From a virus: a stretch of DNA of 62,787 nucleotides. The translations under genes were made by a program, and so were the position numbers. The notes under the pieces are model-generated. The model ran no database searches. It had not been told where the DNA came from and worked only from the letters and a program-made list of their open reading frames with translations. Positions within the stretch are counted from its first letter, which is position 1. Each line of letters begins with the position of its first letter. The stretch lies in the IMG/VR virus record IMGVR_UViG_3300035672_000002, positions 1 through 62,787 of that record. One strand, given 5' to 3'. Shown here piece by piece: positions 22,618 through 30,425 of this stretch.

Positions 22618-22696
22618 CGTCTTCTCCTTCGAAGGTGGGAACAAATTGAGGATCACTGATGCAACCGCACTCCTCGCATGCGTCTTCACGTTTCAT
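22604..22696 (-). CDS. Very small Cys-rich acidic protein
   Basis: 30 residues, ATG 22696 to TGA 22604, preceded by AAGGAG six bases upstream and overlapping the next start by 14 bases. It contains C-E-E-C-G-C, which could bind a metal, and an acidic C-terminus (FEGEDDEQS). Good ribosome-binding site and overlap support translation. Function unknown. Confidence 0.5.
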   Translation of the reverse strand: MKREDACEECGCISDPQFVPTFEGEDDEQS

Positions 22697-22880
22697 CCGG
22701 TTCTCCTTGTTCTATTCATTGAAAGATTCCGCGACCGCCCGAGATCCGATGTTTACCGCATCCCGTGGGCGACCCCGTAGGGTATCGAATGCCAGCCACC
22801 CCCGATGTGCTATCCGTTTGGTGTAGGTGTTGGACCTGGTTTCGAGCGGTCGCGCAGCCTTCAAACCTCGTTCTACCACT
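22697..22880. other. Intergenic segment in the accessory operon
   Basis: 184 bases between the 30-residue gene and the glycosidase-like gene. No convincing reading frame with a ribosome-binding site, promoter or strong hairpin was seen on either strand. It is the largest gap in this otherwise tightly packed operon and may mark the boundary of a separate insertion. Confidence 0.4.
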
Positions 22881-23933
22881 TTACCCCCTCCTCCCCGGCG
22901 TTCTACCCTGCCTCGGCGTGGGGATTGCGGGAATCACTGGCGCAAACACCGCCGCCAACCTCTTACCGCTCTCACTCATCTCCGGCGTCCCGTGCGTGAA
23001 CGTGCTCCAGGGATCTGGGGCAGGTTTGCGTGTGAAGAATACTTCGGCCGATTCGAACGTGACCACCGGCGCGTGGAGTTCGTCCCGCATCCGAACGGAG
23101 AATGTGGTCAACCGGTCGACCTCTTCATCGGTGGCGATCGAGCGTGCCGTGCGGCCTGCATCTTCAGCAGCAGCCTGCGTCATACCCTTCGCTAGACACT
23201 CAGCGATCGTGTCGTCGCGGCGTTTCTTAGCACTGCCCATCTCTTGGTGGTTGATCTCGCTGATGATGAGGGGTCGTCGCGCCCGATCGTCGGTAACGCT
23301 AAACCGAGATATCGATATGTCCACGAATCCCGGCTCGCTATTACTGCCAGTCATCCTCGCATAGTGGAGTCCTTCGCCGTCCGAAACCTCGCGCTCTCCA
23401 TACGGATGGACGAACCACTGATTGACATCAACAAGGTTAACGAAGCGCTGCAACGTGTCCGCTGACTCTGCGTCTGGTCCGCCGATGGTGATGCTCGGAT
23501 TCGCCCGGCGCACTCCGCGGATGAACGGGAGCCAGAAGTTGTCCACGTACTCCTGCATGTAGTCACGCGAACCGACCTTTGAAATGTCGTCATCGCCGAA
23601 CGTGTATCCGGGTTCGTTGCCGAAGGATACGGATGTCATCTGCTTGCCCCAGCGCATCATCCAAACGAACGCACTTTCCTCAATCTGAGATTGCGTAATA
23701 GGATTCATGCCGTCATCGGGCGCACAGAAGTTACCGTGAATCTGCATGCCGCCGTCCAATGCACCAGCGAAAGCGTCTGGCCACCAACGAGCGTCTGAAT
23801 AGAGGTATTGAAGTCTGACGCCCGTCACGTTGCATTGTTCGCGCAGGAAGCGCCACGATGCGGCCGATGGAGGTTCTGGGCGCCACGGAACAGGCTGGAA
23901 GGGGACGAAACAGATTCGCGCTTCGACGGTCAT
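22881..23933 (-). CDS. Clan GH-A-like glycoside hydrolase (TIM-barrel)
   Basis: 350 residues from ATG 23933, with AAGGAGG five bases upstream. The pattern of a TIM-barrel glycosidase is visible: GVRLQYLYSDARWW, MTSVSFGNEPGYTFG with N106-E107-P108 (acid/base of clan GH-A), ITIGGPDAES, WFVHPYG (H176) and PLIISEINHQE with E226 as likely nucleophile. No signal peptide, so it would act in the cytoplasm, be released at lysis, or be carried on the virion. The substrate is unknown; a role as cell-wall or capsule hydrolase, or as phage endolysin, is possible. The C-terminus is Pro/Arg-rich. Confidence 0.65.
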   Translation of the reverse strand: MTVEARICFVPFQPVPWRPEPPSAASWRFLREQCNVTGVRLQYLYSDARWWPDAFAGALDGGMQIHGNFCAPDDGMNPITQSQIEESAFVWMMRWGKQMTSVSFGNEPGYTFGDDDISKVGSRDYMQEYVDNFWLPFIRGVRRANPSITIGGPDAESADTLQRFVNLVDVNQWFVHPYGEREVSDGEGLHYARMTGSNSEPGFVDISISRFSVTDDRARRPLIISEINHQEMGSAKKRRDDTIAECLAKGMTQAAAEDAGRTARSIATDEEVDRLTTFSVRMRDELHAPVVTFESAEVFFTRKPAPDPWSTFTHGTPEMSESGKRLAAVFAPVIPAIPTPRQGRTPGRRG

Positions 23934-24103
23934 TTGACCTCCTTGGGCGTAAACAGATGTGAGTGGTCTTCCGGATTACAGAGATAATCCTTCTCCGATT
24001 CGCTCGTTCCATAGTCCCACGGATCTAACGTGTCGTGATGCACCATTCCCTCGCGGTCGCACCATACGTAGCCGTGGATCTTCTCCATCAACGATTCAGC
24101 CAT
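23930..24103 (-). CDS. Small His/Cys-containing protein
   Basis: 57 residues from ATG 24103, with AAGGAGG upstream; it overlaps the upstream stop by 8 bases, and its own stop overlaps the glycosidase start (ATGA). Residues include WCDREGMVHHDT and LCNPEDHSHLF, a possible zinc site. Function unknown. Confidence 0.6.
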   Translation of the reverse strand: MAESLMEKIHGYVWCDREGMVHHDTLDPWDYGTSESEKDYLCNPEDHSHLFTPKEVK

Positions 24104-24392
24104 TCGCAGCCTCCTTCGGCGCGAGACCCATCTCGGTAGCACCTTCGTCGCCGTCTGGTAGGCCACGTCTGCGTGTAGAGTCGTTGATCGCGATCTGCTC
24201 GATCTCGAAAATCGCCATGTTGGTATCGAGGCGCACTCGAAATGCTCTTGCGCGCATTTCTTCGACGACATCGATCTCCGTAAGCAATTTTGCCTTTGCT
24301 TCAGTGAGGTGGGCAATCGCAGTTTCGCGCCAATCGGCGTAGTTGAACTGCTCGCCATCGATGACTGCTTGAATTCTGTCGATTAAATTCAC
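24096..24392 (-). CDS. Hypothetical helical protein
   Basis: 98 residues from GTG 24392 with a GGGGGA ribosome-binding stretch. Mostly helical (WRETAIAHLTEAKAKLLTEIDVVEEMRARAFRVRLDTNMAIFEIEQIAI), ending in a flexible Gly/Asp tail. No family is recognised; part of the accessory operon. Confidence 0.6.
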   Translation of the reverse strand: MNLIDRIQAVIDGEQFNYADWRETAIAHLTEAKAKLLTEIDVVEEMRARAFRVRLDTNMAIFEIEQIAINDSTRRRGLPDGDEGATEMGLAPKEAANG

Positions 24393-24395
24393 TGC

Positions 24396-25568
24396 TCAAT
24401 TCCCCCTCTTACGATCGTTCTCAACATCTCTCTCCGTGATCGCCGGAGCCTCACCGCCGATCATCTTCCGAGCCTGTGATTCCGCAAGTCCGACGTTGAC
24501 TCCCCTACAAGCTAAAAGTCGTGATCGATACAAGTAATAGAGCGCCGCATCGTCAGCCCCCTGCTTCATCGCCAGAGCGTTCGCGGTCAGTGAAGCCAAC
24601 GCATCAGTCCGGAGCGCCATAGCGAGAACGGTCCGCTGCACAGCACTCTGCGCCAATTGTTTGCTCTGATCGGGGATCAACCAATGCGCAGGAATCGTCA
24701 TCGCCGCGCCACTCGGCAACGTCATCACTCCGAGCGCCAAGAACGCAGGACACGCATCGCCAACCGGACACCCCTCCGTGACCTTCACACTATTCGTCTG
24801 CTCGATGACAAAGTACGGACTATCGAGCGGCGGGAGACGGTTCGCCCGGTTGATCGCGAATACGGGGAAATACTGTGCGACATTTACAATCGCGCTCTCC
24901 AGTGGACCTAGCGTGTCGGAGATCCCGCCTTGGCGAACGCCGAAGCGATCGTACAGCGTGAGCAGCACGGTCGTTCGGCTGTACTGACTGGCGTTCGCGA
25001 TGTAGATCGAGAAGTGAGTGACGCCATCTTCACGCACCGCATCGATCTCCAATCGGTCCCGGCCTGGGTAGTCGCTCGACGCGTAATCGAACCACGGAAT
25101 CCCGTTTACCGTCTGTCGGTGCGTGCCAGACTTCCCGTTCACCGCGATCTCCACTTCCGTCTCCACGAGGAATGAACTCTCTAGGTCATTGCTCGTCTGG
25201 TCGTGCTGTAACCACGGTGCGACATCCGTTCGGTAAGCGTTGAACACTACTATGCCGATCCCTTGAGCGGTCAGCTTCTCTGCGAATCCTGACGGCTCGA
25301 AGCCGATCTGATGCGGTGCGAGTCGGATGACGTTCCCGTGTTCGATCGACAGTGGATAGGCCGGGTCGTTGTCCGTCTGGCCGGCTGGAATGAACGTCGC
25401 GCTGATCGACAGCTCGTGGCTGGTCAGGTTCGTCAGCCGTACGTGCGAGTAGTACGTCTTAGCTCCGGTGTTCAGGTTTGCGAAGCTGAGGAGGTAGGAC
25501 TGGTCAGCGCCGGATTGGGCGAAGGCTGAAGTTGCGGCTAGGAGGAGGGTGAAGATGATTTTCTTCAC
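24396..25568 (-). CDS. Secreted accessory protein of unknown function
   Basis: 390 residues from GTG 25568, overlapping the upstream stop as GTGA. A Sec signal peptide (KKIIFTLLLAATSAFA, cut before Q) is followed by a long beta-rich region with Ig-like character: YLLSFANLNTGAKTYYSHVRLTNLTSHELSISATFIPAG, repeated as FSIYIANASQYSRTTVLLTLYDRFG. C-terminal ~110 residues are helical. Proteins with these 'RLTNLTS..LSISATFIPAG' repeats occur in Acidobacteria-type genomes. A secreted, host-derived cargo protein is the best reading; it has no evident role in virion assembly. Confidence 0.6.
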   Translation of the reverse strand: MKKIIFTLLLAATSAFAQSGADQSYLLSFANLNTGAKTYYSHVRLTNLTSHELSISATFIPAGQTDNDPAYPLSIEHGNVIRLAPHQIGFEPSGFAEKLTAQGIGIVVFNAYRTDVAPWLQHDQTSNDLESSFLVETEVEIAVNGKSGTHRQTVNGIPWFDYASSDYPGRDRLEIDAVREDGVTHFSIYIANASQYSRTTVLLTLYDRFGVRQGGISDTLGPLESAIVNVAQYFPVFAINRANRLPPLDSPYFVIEQTNSVKVTEGCPVGDACPAFLALGVMTLPSGAAMTIPAHWLIPDQSKQLAQSAVQRTVLAMALRTDALASLTANALAMKQGADDAALYYLYRSRLLACRGVNVGLAESQARKMIGGEAPAITERDVENDRKRGN

Positions 25569-25933
25569 GGCTCGTTCGCCTTCTTTTCGTCGAGCCATGC
25601 GGCCCGCTCGTTCTTCTCTTCTACGGAGGTTTCGGGACTGAACGTTAGTTCGTCAACGATCGCACGGACGCAGTCTTCGATTCCCGTGTCGTACTCCGGC
25701 GACGGATTCTCGCCAGGAAAGTTGCGGCTGCCCTTCAACTCGCGCATGCTGCGAACGAGACTCACGATCGCGGCGATCATCTCATCAGTGCGTGCGCGGA
25801 GGTAATCAGCGTCTGACGATGACGCAAATTCAGGCTGATTGTTTGAAGCAAACACGACTCTGCCAGCCCCCTCGTTAAAACACTTGCCGAGAACCGGATT
25901 GATCTTGTCGCGTACGAAATTGAAGTCAGTCAT
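25565..25933 (-). CDS. Hypothetical protein
   Basis: 122 residues from ATG 25933, preceded by AAAGGA. Helical core (DADYLRARTDEMIAAIVSLVRSMRELKGSRNF), acidic C-terminus. Similar compact helical proteins occur in accessory regions of phages and prophages; no motif was recognised. Confidence 0.6.
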   Translation of the reverse strand: MTDFNFVRDKINPVLGKCFNEGAGRVVFASNNQPEFASSSDADYLRARTDEMIAAIVSLVRSMRELKGSRNFPGENPSPEYDTGIEDCVRAIVDELTFSPETSVEEKNERAAWLDEKKANEP

Positions 25934-25937
25934 CCGT

Positions 25938-26105
25938 TCATCCTTTCCGCGCATTCATGGAGGGTTGGGAGTTGATCGACACGGTGATGTGACACGATTC
26001 GTCGACGCACGAAACCATCGCGACAAGTAGAAACGCAATAAATATCCGAAGTGGATCGTCCATGAACCAAGTAATCACACCCTTGAAAGTTCTCACCATG
26101 CTCAT
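25938..26105 (-). CDS. Small membrane protein or lipoprotein
   Basis: 55 residues from ATG 26105 (ATGA overlap with the upstream stop). One hydrophobic stretch (LRIFIAFLLVAMVSC) ends in a Cys that could be a lipobox, followed by a short polar tail. Function unknown. Confidence 0.5.
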   Translation of the reverse strand: MSMVRTFKGVITWFMDDPLRIFIAFLLVAMVSCVDESCHITVSINSQPSMNARKG

Positions 26106-26353
26106 GACGCATGCCCCGGTAGCGCGCATGGCTTGCGGTTGATACAGCGGCCCATCGGCTTCGTGATCCCCGGAGGAACCGTGACGAGCAGGATGACGTC
26201 ACACCGATCTTCGAGTGGAGGAAGATCTGCTATGGAAGAGCCAGATGCTCCATTCGCGCAGACGATCGCTAATAGATAACCAATGACTGTGCCAATGCCT
26301 GCGCCAAAGAAGACGTAAAGGAAGGCGGTCAGGAAGACGTCAGAGAACTTCAT
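26102..26353 (-). CDS. Small membrane protein, first gene of the accessory operon
   Basis: 83 residues from ATG 26353, with GGGGGAG upstream. One long or two short transmembrane spans (VFLTAFLYVFFGAGIGTVIGYLLAIVCA), then a Cys-containing polar region (RCDVILLVTVPPGITKPMGRCINRKPC) suggesting a disulfide outside the membrane. It is directly downstream of the promoter at 26386-26415. Confidence 0.6.
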   Translation of the reverse strand: MKFSDVFLTAFLYVFFGAGIGTVIGYLLAIVCANGASGSSIADLPPLEDRCDVILLVTVPPGITKPMGRCINRKPCALPGHAS

Positions 26354-26385
26354 GATGTTGCTCCCCCTTGTGTCTCATTCGCATC

Positions 26386-26415
26386 AGTATAGGTCACTCC
26401 TCGCCCCACAGTCAA
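26386..26415 (-). promoter_or_regulatory. Promoter of the accessory operon (no palindrome)
   Basis: Minus strand -35 TTGACT (26415-26410), 18-base spacer, -10 TATACT (26391-26386); transcription should start near 26379, about 26 bases before the ATG at 26353. Unlike three other TTGACT promoters, the right half AGTCAA is absent, so it would escape the common operator and might be active when those are repressed. Confidence 0.65.
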
Positions 26416-26418
26416 CTA

Positions 26419-28083
26419 TTAATACTTCAAAGGTCTCGGAGCAGTTTTCACGTACGTGATAGCCTGCCGTATATACTTCGCCAGATTCCTCCACTTCTCT
26501 CCCCCTGTCAGTCCGCCGAACGCTGCATCAGTGACAATCGTCTCCCCCCAATCCGTCTCCGACCTCACGTGCCTCCCTACCGTCTGACTAAACTCAGTAG
26601 CGGCGTACACATCCTGGTACGTATGGTCGCTCGCGATCCTCGCCTGCATCACCGCGCTCTCTCTCGACGGATACGGAGTCTTCGCTACGATGATCGTCCT
26701 CACGTCGTCGTCAGGGAAGTCCCACCCTGTACTCACTGACGGCGAAACCAGCACTGCGGGAGGAGACATTCTTCGAAACCTTTCTACGGCATCCTTTGTC
26801 GACTTCGGGTCGTGCATGACGAACGATCCGGCGCGCTTCGAGAGCTGTTGGAGTTCCCGCGCGCGCTTGTAACTCACAGTGGGGATCAGTACCTTGCGAT
26901 CAAGTCGCGCCGCCAGTAAGCTGTCAGTAGCTTCCGCCCACTTCACCTTCGCCTGGTCTGACATCGTGTAATTCATTCGAACGATCGGCCAGACGTAGAT
27001 CGGCCGGCGTCGGATGTCGAACGGACTCGCGTACTCGAAGAAGTCATACGTTCCCTCTTCGATTCCGAGATACCGAAGCGTCGCGGGTACGACAGTAGCG
27101 GACATACCCACGACTACCGGGATGCCGCGGAACAGCAACTTCTCGGCGTACCTGTCAGTCCACACCGGGTCGAACGACAACTTGCTGTCCGAGATTCGTT
27201 CTACGATCCACCGTCCGTACATCTGCCCGAGGTCGGAGAGGTCGCGATCGAGTCCTCGCAGCGTACTCAGCTCGTCGATCAACTCTCTTCGCACGCCTCC
27301 GTCTTCATGAGCGAGTCGCAGTTCTCGTGAGATCCGATCGAGCTTCGACGCCAACGCGACCCGTAGCATTCTTCCCCACTCACGCCACTCTTCTACTGAC
27401 GCCGACGTGGAGATCGGATCGTGCCCTAGAATACGTCTGGTCATCGAGACATCGAGGTCGACGTGCAGAGCCTTCGCGACGTGCGACTCCGCGGCGTGCA
27501 GCTCGTCGAGAATAATGTAGTCGAACTCACCGAGCCCTTCGTCAGCATCCGTCTCGCCACGACGTTGCATCGACTTGCCGGTGGTCAACCAGTAGTCGTA
27601 GTTGGAGATGACGATGTCGGCGGATCGAGCGGCGCGCAGAGCGTCGTACCGGGGACATCCGCCGGACTTGAGACTGCATTGTGCACCAGTGAGACATGGT
27701 CCACGATCGGCCATGGCGGTCACTTTAAACGGACCAGGCTTCCGAAGATACGCATATTCACCGTGCGGACGGAGTGCGGGGCAGACGTAATTAGAAGCTC
27801 CGCGGATATCGGCGACTCCGATGTCCCGTCCGACTTTTACGTAAACGTCTTGGAGAGCTTTAGTAGACGTGAGAATCAGTCCACGTGCCTGTTCGAGTAC
27901 GAGTGTAGTGAGAGCGATGAGAGTCTTGCCGACGCCGGTCGGCGCATTAAGGATACGGAACCGGTGGGATGCATCAGTAGCGTCGAAGATCGCTTCGGTC
28001 TGAGTAGGACGGAAGGAAGGGAAGCGTGCAGCGGGGAAGCCGAGGGCTGAAGGGGGAGGGAGGATGCGACGCCGTGAAGTCAC
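26419..28083 (-). CDS. SF2 helicase of the XPD/DinG type with Fe-S cysteines
   Basis: 554 residues. Walker A APTGVGKT (47-54), DELH box (193-196), motif III GMSAT, and motif VI QTVGRHVRSETDWG. Between motifs Ia and II four cysteines (C101, C130, C136, C143) are spaced as in the 4Fe-4S domain of XPD/DinG helicases. These unwind DNA 5'-3' and deal with R-loops, bubbles and damaged forks. It could be the replicative or a recombination helicase of the phage, as no DnaB-like helicase was found. Its start overlaps the upstream stop (ATGA). Confidence 0.85.
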   Translation of the reverse strand: MTSRRRILPPPSALGFPAARFPSFRPTQTEAIFDATDASHRFRILNAPTGVGKTLIALTTLVLEQARGLILTSTKALQDVYVKVGRDIGVADIRGASNYVCPALRPHGEYAYLRKPGPFKVTAMADRGPCLTGAQCSLKSGGCPRYDALRAARSADIVISNYDYWLTTGKSMQRRGETDADEGLGEFDYIILDELHAAESHVAKALHVDLDVSMTRRILGHDPISTSASVEEWREWGRMLRVALASKLDRISRELRLAHEDGGVRRELIDELSTLRGLDRDLSDLGQMYGRWIVERISDSKLSFDPVWTDRYAEKLLFRGIPVVVGMSATVVPATLRYLGIEEGTYDFFEYASPFDIRRRPIYVWPIVRMNYTMSDQAKVKWAEATDSLLAARLDRKVLIPTVSYKRARELQQLSKRAGSFVMHDPKSTKDAVERFRRMSPPAVLVSPSVSTGWDFPDDDVRTIIVAKTPYPSRESAVMQARIASDHTYQDVYAATEFSQTVGRHVRSETDWGETIVTDAAFGGLTGGEKWRNLAKYIRQAITYVKTAPRPLKY

Positions 28084-28382
28084 AGAGTATGTATCTCGTA
28101 TCGATCATCGTCCTGACCGCAGATGATGAGCTGGACGTTCTCCGGTTCTTCCCACTTGACGGATCGGAGGTGCACTATCAGGCCGTCGAAGTCGAGATGG
28201 TTGAAAGCAGCAACGAACGTAGGATGCTCCAGATGCTTCGACCCACCCGTCCACTCTTCATCACTATGCCATGTCCACATGAAGCCGGAACGGTCGGTAA
28301 AGAACGTGTTCACCTCTTCGAATCGAGATCGTACATCTTCAATGATCGAGAACGCGAGAATCGTGTTTGTGACGTAGCTCAT
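28080..28382 (-). CDS. Hypothetical protein
   Basis: 100 residues; ATG 28382 overlaps the upstream stop (ATGA) and its stop overlaps the helicase start. Alpha/beta pattern: SYVTNTILAFSIIED, VNTFFTDRSGFMWTWH, NHLDFDGLIVHLRSVKW, VQLIICGQDDDRYEIHTL. This 'YVTN.IL.FS..ED' type occurs in several phages, usually near replication genes; function unknown. Confidence 0.65.
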   Translation of the reverse strand: MSYVTNTILAFSIIEDVRSRFEEVNTFFTDRSGFMWTWHSDEEWTGGSKHLEHPTFVAAFNHLDFDGLIVHLRSVKWEEPENVQLIICGQDDDRYEIHTL

Positions 28383-28723
28383 GGATGCACCCGTACGATT
28401 GAGTATTCTTCGACGAACCGGTCAGCCATCAGTAACGGGAGGTGAAGAGTGCAGTAGACGAATGATTCACCGGTAGGACACAGATCCTGCGTCATCTTCG
28501 TTTTCACGACGGACCACAGATCCCTCACACACTCTTGTTCGGTCCCACGCTGACGGACGTACGAACACCTCTCCCCGGTAGTCTCTACCGTCATCGCGAC
28601 ATCTACTGTCACGAACCTCGGAGTGGATTGCACTGCTCCATAAGCATCAGGCACAGCGCGCTCATTCTCATCCAGCCATCGCGCCAGCGTATCGCTCGCT
28701 GCCGCCGGGAATAGCCCTGTCAT
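28379..28723 (-). CDS. Hypothetical protein
   Basis: 114 residues from ATG 28723 (ATGA overlap), with GGAGCAGG upstream. It reads as an alpha/beta domain with three cysteines (RCSYVRQRG, ECVRDLW, DLCPTGESFVYC). The in-frame ATG at 28819 would run far into the upstream gene and is rejected. Function unknown. Confidence 0.6.
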   Translation of the reverse strand: MTGLFPAAASDTLARWLDENERAVPDAYGAVQSTPRFVTVDVAMTVETTGERCSYVRQRGTEQECVRDLWSVVKTKMTQDLCPTGESFVYCTLHLPLLMADRFVEEYSIVRVHP

Positions 28724-29391
28724 CGTCCTGCTCCTCGTTTCATCTTCACCGGTTTCCCTTCTCCCTCTACTAACCATCCGTACGCTCTCTGCATATCCTT
28801 CAACAGATCGTCCCTCCACCCCTTCTGCGGGATCTCTTTGATCTCCGCGATCTGTGACGCGATGAACTCCGCAGCCGCAGCCTTCTTCCCGGCTCCGATC
28901 AGCTTGTCCGCCACTTCATGCATCCGTTGCCGCGACTGATCGAAGCGAAGCATCTCCTCGTACTTCAGGCTTGTACGGTTGATGGCCTCCAGTCGTGCGA
29001 TGTAGTTAGGCACCCCACCCACACGTTTTTCGATGTCCTGGCACTTGCGCAGGTAATCGAGGATGGCACACCTCACAATGTCGTGCGGTGTGTCCCACGG
29101 GAAGGTGCCGCGATGGAACATCATCATGATCTCGTTCGCCATCGACGGGTGCATCCGAATCCCCGCGACCTTGACGTCGTTCCCGAGTTCGTCGGAGATA
29201 GCGACGTGGAAGTCGTCAGGGTGTGGATGCAGTATCGAACGGGCGTGAGATTCTAACTCATCGTCGTCGAGGTAACGATCGATGCCGCGACGATCAGATG
29301 GATTCTTCGCACGGGATGGTGGGGGTGAGTGGTGCAGAGCGTCATCTACTGAGATACCGCCACGTTGAGGACGACCGAGCTTCGCAGTCAC
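28720..29391 (-). CDS. Hypothetical protein in the replication region
   Basis: 223 residues from GTG 29391, with GGGAG upstream. Residues ~60-130 contain the well-structured stretch VAGIRMHPSMANEIMMMFHRGTFPWDTPHDIVRCAILDYLRKC, then a long helical region and a basic C-terminus (KPVKMKRGAGR). The 'MHPSM...FPW.TPHD.VR.A..DYL' pattern is seen in uncharacterised phage proteins next to helicase and polymerase genes. Function unknown, possibly DNA-binding. Confidence 0.6.
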   Translation of the reverse strand: MTAKLGRPQRGGISVDDALHHSPPPSRAKNPSDRRGIDRYLDDDELESHARSILHPHPDDFHVAISDELGNDVKVAGIRMHPSMANEIMMMFHRGTFPWDTPHDIVRCAILDYLRKCQDIEKRVGGVPNYIARLEAINRTSLKYEEMLRFDQSRQRMHEVADKLIGAGKKAAAAEFIASQIAEIKEIPQKGWRDDLLKDMQRAYGWLVEGEGKPVKMKRGAGR

Positions 29392-29594
29392 GCTTCTACT
29401 CCCGTTTCCGTTAGCAGTAGACGGGCAGAACGCCAGCACCCAGCAGCGGCTTCCTTAGCTTGTCGTAGGCATGCTGACTGCTGCGCTCTCGACGATGCGA
29501 GCCTAGCAAACCGCAGGTACTGTCTGACTCTACCAATCCCGAATTCAATCTCCGCCTCTCTGTTTCTACGTTTACCCGATCTGATCATCATCAG
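29392..29594. other. Divergent intergenic region upstream of the repressor-like gene
   Basis: About 200 bases between two divergent genes. No gene was recognised. Minus-strand promoter elements for the gene at 29391 could not be identified with confidence; the plus-strand promoter and operator are listed separately (29595-29652). Confidence 0.4.
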
Positions 29595-29652
29595 TCGAGT
29601 AGACGGCTTTGAGTTTTGCATACTCGACATTCTATCCCACTCCTTCTACACT
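29595..29652 (+). promoter_or_regulatory. Leaderless promoter and candidate operator of the repressor-like gene
   Basis: -35 TCGACA (29624-29629), 17-base spacer, -10 TACACT (29647-29652), then six bases to ATG 29659, so transcription should begin at the start codon. A 7-bp inverted repeat TCGAGTA (29595-29601) / TACTCGA (29621-29627) overlaps the -35 and may be an autoregulatory operator. Confidence 0.6.
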
Positions 29653-29658
29653 CCGCTC

Positions 29659-29988
29659 ATGAAGAAATCAGACCCTAAAACCGAAAGACCTAATAACCTA
29701 AAGACCGATGACTCGAAGTCGTGTACCAGAGACTTATCCTCAGTAGAGCTGCGCGATCTAGCGCTTGCCGCCGACTGCACGGTCTCGTACGTCTCTCGTG
29801 TCTTCAGCCACGATCCGAAGCAGTCTCGCGGGCTTACGCTCGTCCGCGCCCACTTGTTTGCTGACTACCTGGGCGTGACGCTCGACGACCTGTGGAAGAT
29901 TCTTCACGGGTCTGCGTCTACTGACGTGAATGGAAGTAAACGATCCGCGAAGCCGGTAGATAAGACACGAGTGCGGAAGGATCACTGA
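29659..29988 (+). CDS. HTH (Cro/C1, XRE-like) transcription regulator
   Basis: 109 residues from ATG 29659 with no Shine-Dalgarno. After a ~30-residue polar N-terminus, SSVELRDLALAADCTVSYVSRVFSHDPKQSRGLTLVRAHLFADYLGVTLDDLWKIL forms a five-helix HTH domain with recognition helix SYVSRVF. It is the only rightward gene within the leftward early arm, as expected for a switch regulator. It could bind the inverted repeat in its own promoter or the TTGACT-N3-AGTCAA operators. No integrase was seen, so a lysogenic role is not established. Confidence 0.75.
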   Translation: MKKSDPKTERPNNLKTDDSKSCTRDLSSVELRDLALAADCTVSYVSRVFSHDPKQSRGLTLVRAHLFADYLGVTLDDLWKILHGSASTDVNGSKRSAKPVDKTRVRKDH

Positions 29989-30132
29989 CGAGCGGACGCC
30001 GGATGGACGGAGAATGTCGATCTGGCAGGCGTGACAGTCGACACGCAGGAGGGACAGGATGTAATGGCCGATGTGAACGAGCACACACGGCAGGATGATG
30101 AAACCTGTGACTGCGTAGACTAGAATCATCAT
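29758..30132 (-). CDS. Possible membrane peptide overlapping the regulator gene
   Basis: 124 residues from ATG 30132, which overlaps the upstream stop as ATGA. The first ~28 residues form a convincing transmembrane helix (ILVYAVTGFIILPCVLVHIGHYILSLL), followed by DCHAC. The rest is antisense to the regulator gene at 29659-29988 and is basic and unstructured. Translation of the N-terminal part is plausible; a functional full-length product is doubtful. Confidence 0.35.
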   Translation of the reverse strand: MMILVYAVTGFIILPCVLVHIGHYILSLLRVDCHACQIDILRPSGVRSSVILPHSCLIYRLRGSFTSIHVSRRRPVKNLPQVVERHAQVVSKQVGADERKPARLLRIVAEDTRDVRDRAVGGKR

Positions 30133-30425
30133 CGGCCCTTCGGGGAATCTTCCACTACGGACCATTGCTCGTTCGGATCGGGCACGTACGTCTCGCTCAT
30201 CGAAACGTGCACTGTCGTCCCATCGAAGAACTGGTGGAAGGTTCGTACGAGGTAACCGCGGTCGATGCGTTGACGTTCTGACAGAAGGGAAGAAACGCAC
30301 CGTCCACTGCCCTTCTTATACTCTTCGACAATCTCCCACACGCTCCCATGAAGCCGCTGAAGTTCCAACCCACTTAACTCTACTGATACGACATCTTCAA
30401 TCTTCCTCGTCGTTGTCCCCACCAC
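30129..30425 (-). CDS. Hypothetical protein
   Basis: 98 residues from ATG 30425 (overlapping the upstream gene by 29 bases). Helical N-terminal half (LSGLELQRLHGSVWEIVEEYKKGSG) and a C-terminal strand-rich region (GYLVRTFHQFFDGTTVHVSMSETYV). No family is recognised. Confidence 0.6.
   Translation of the reverse strand: MVGTTTRKIEDVVSVELSGLELQRLHGSVWEIVEEYKKGSGRCVSSLLSERQRIDRGYLVRTFHQFFDGTTVHVSMSETYVPDPNEQWSVVEDSPKGR

Noticed and set aside
27463-28050. 195-codon rightward frame opposite the helicase
   Set aside because: Shadow of the helicase frame; the helicase motifs are intact on the minus strand.
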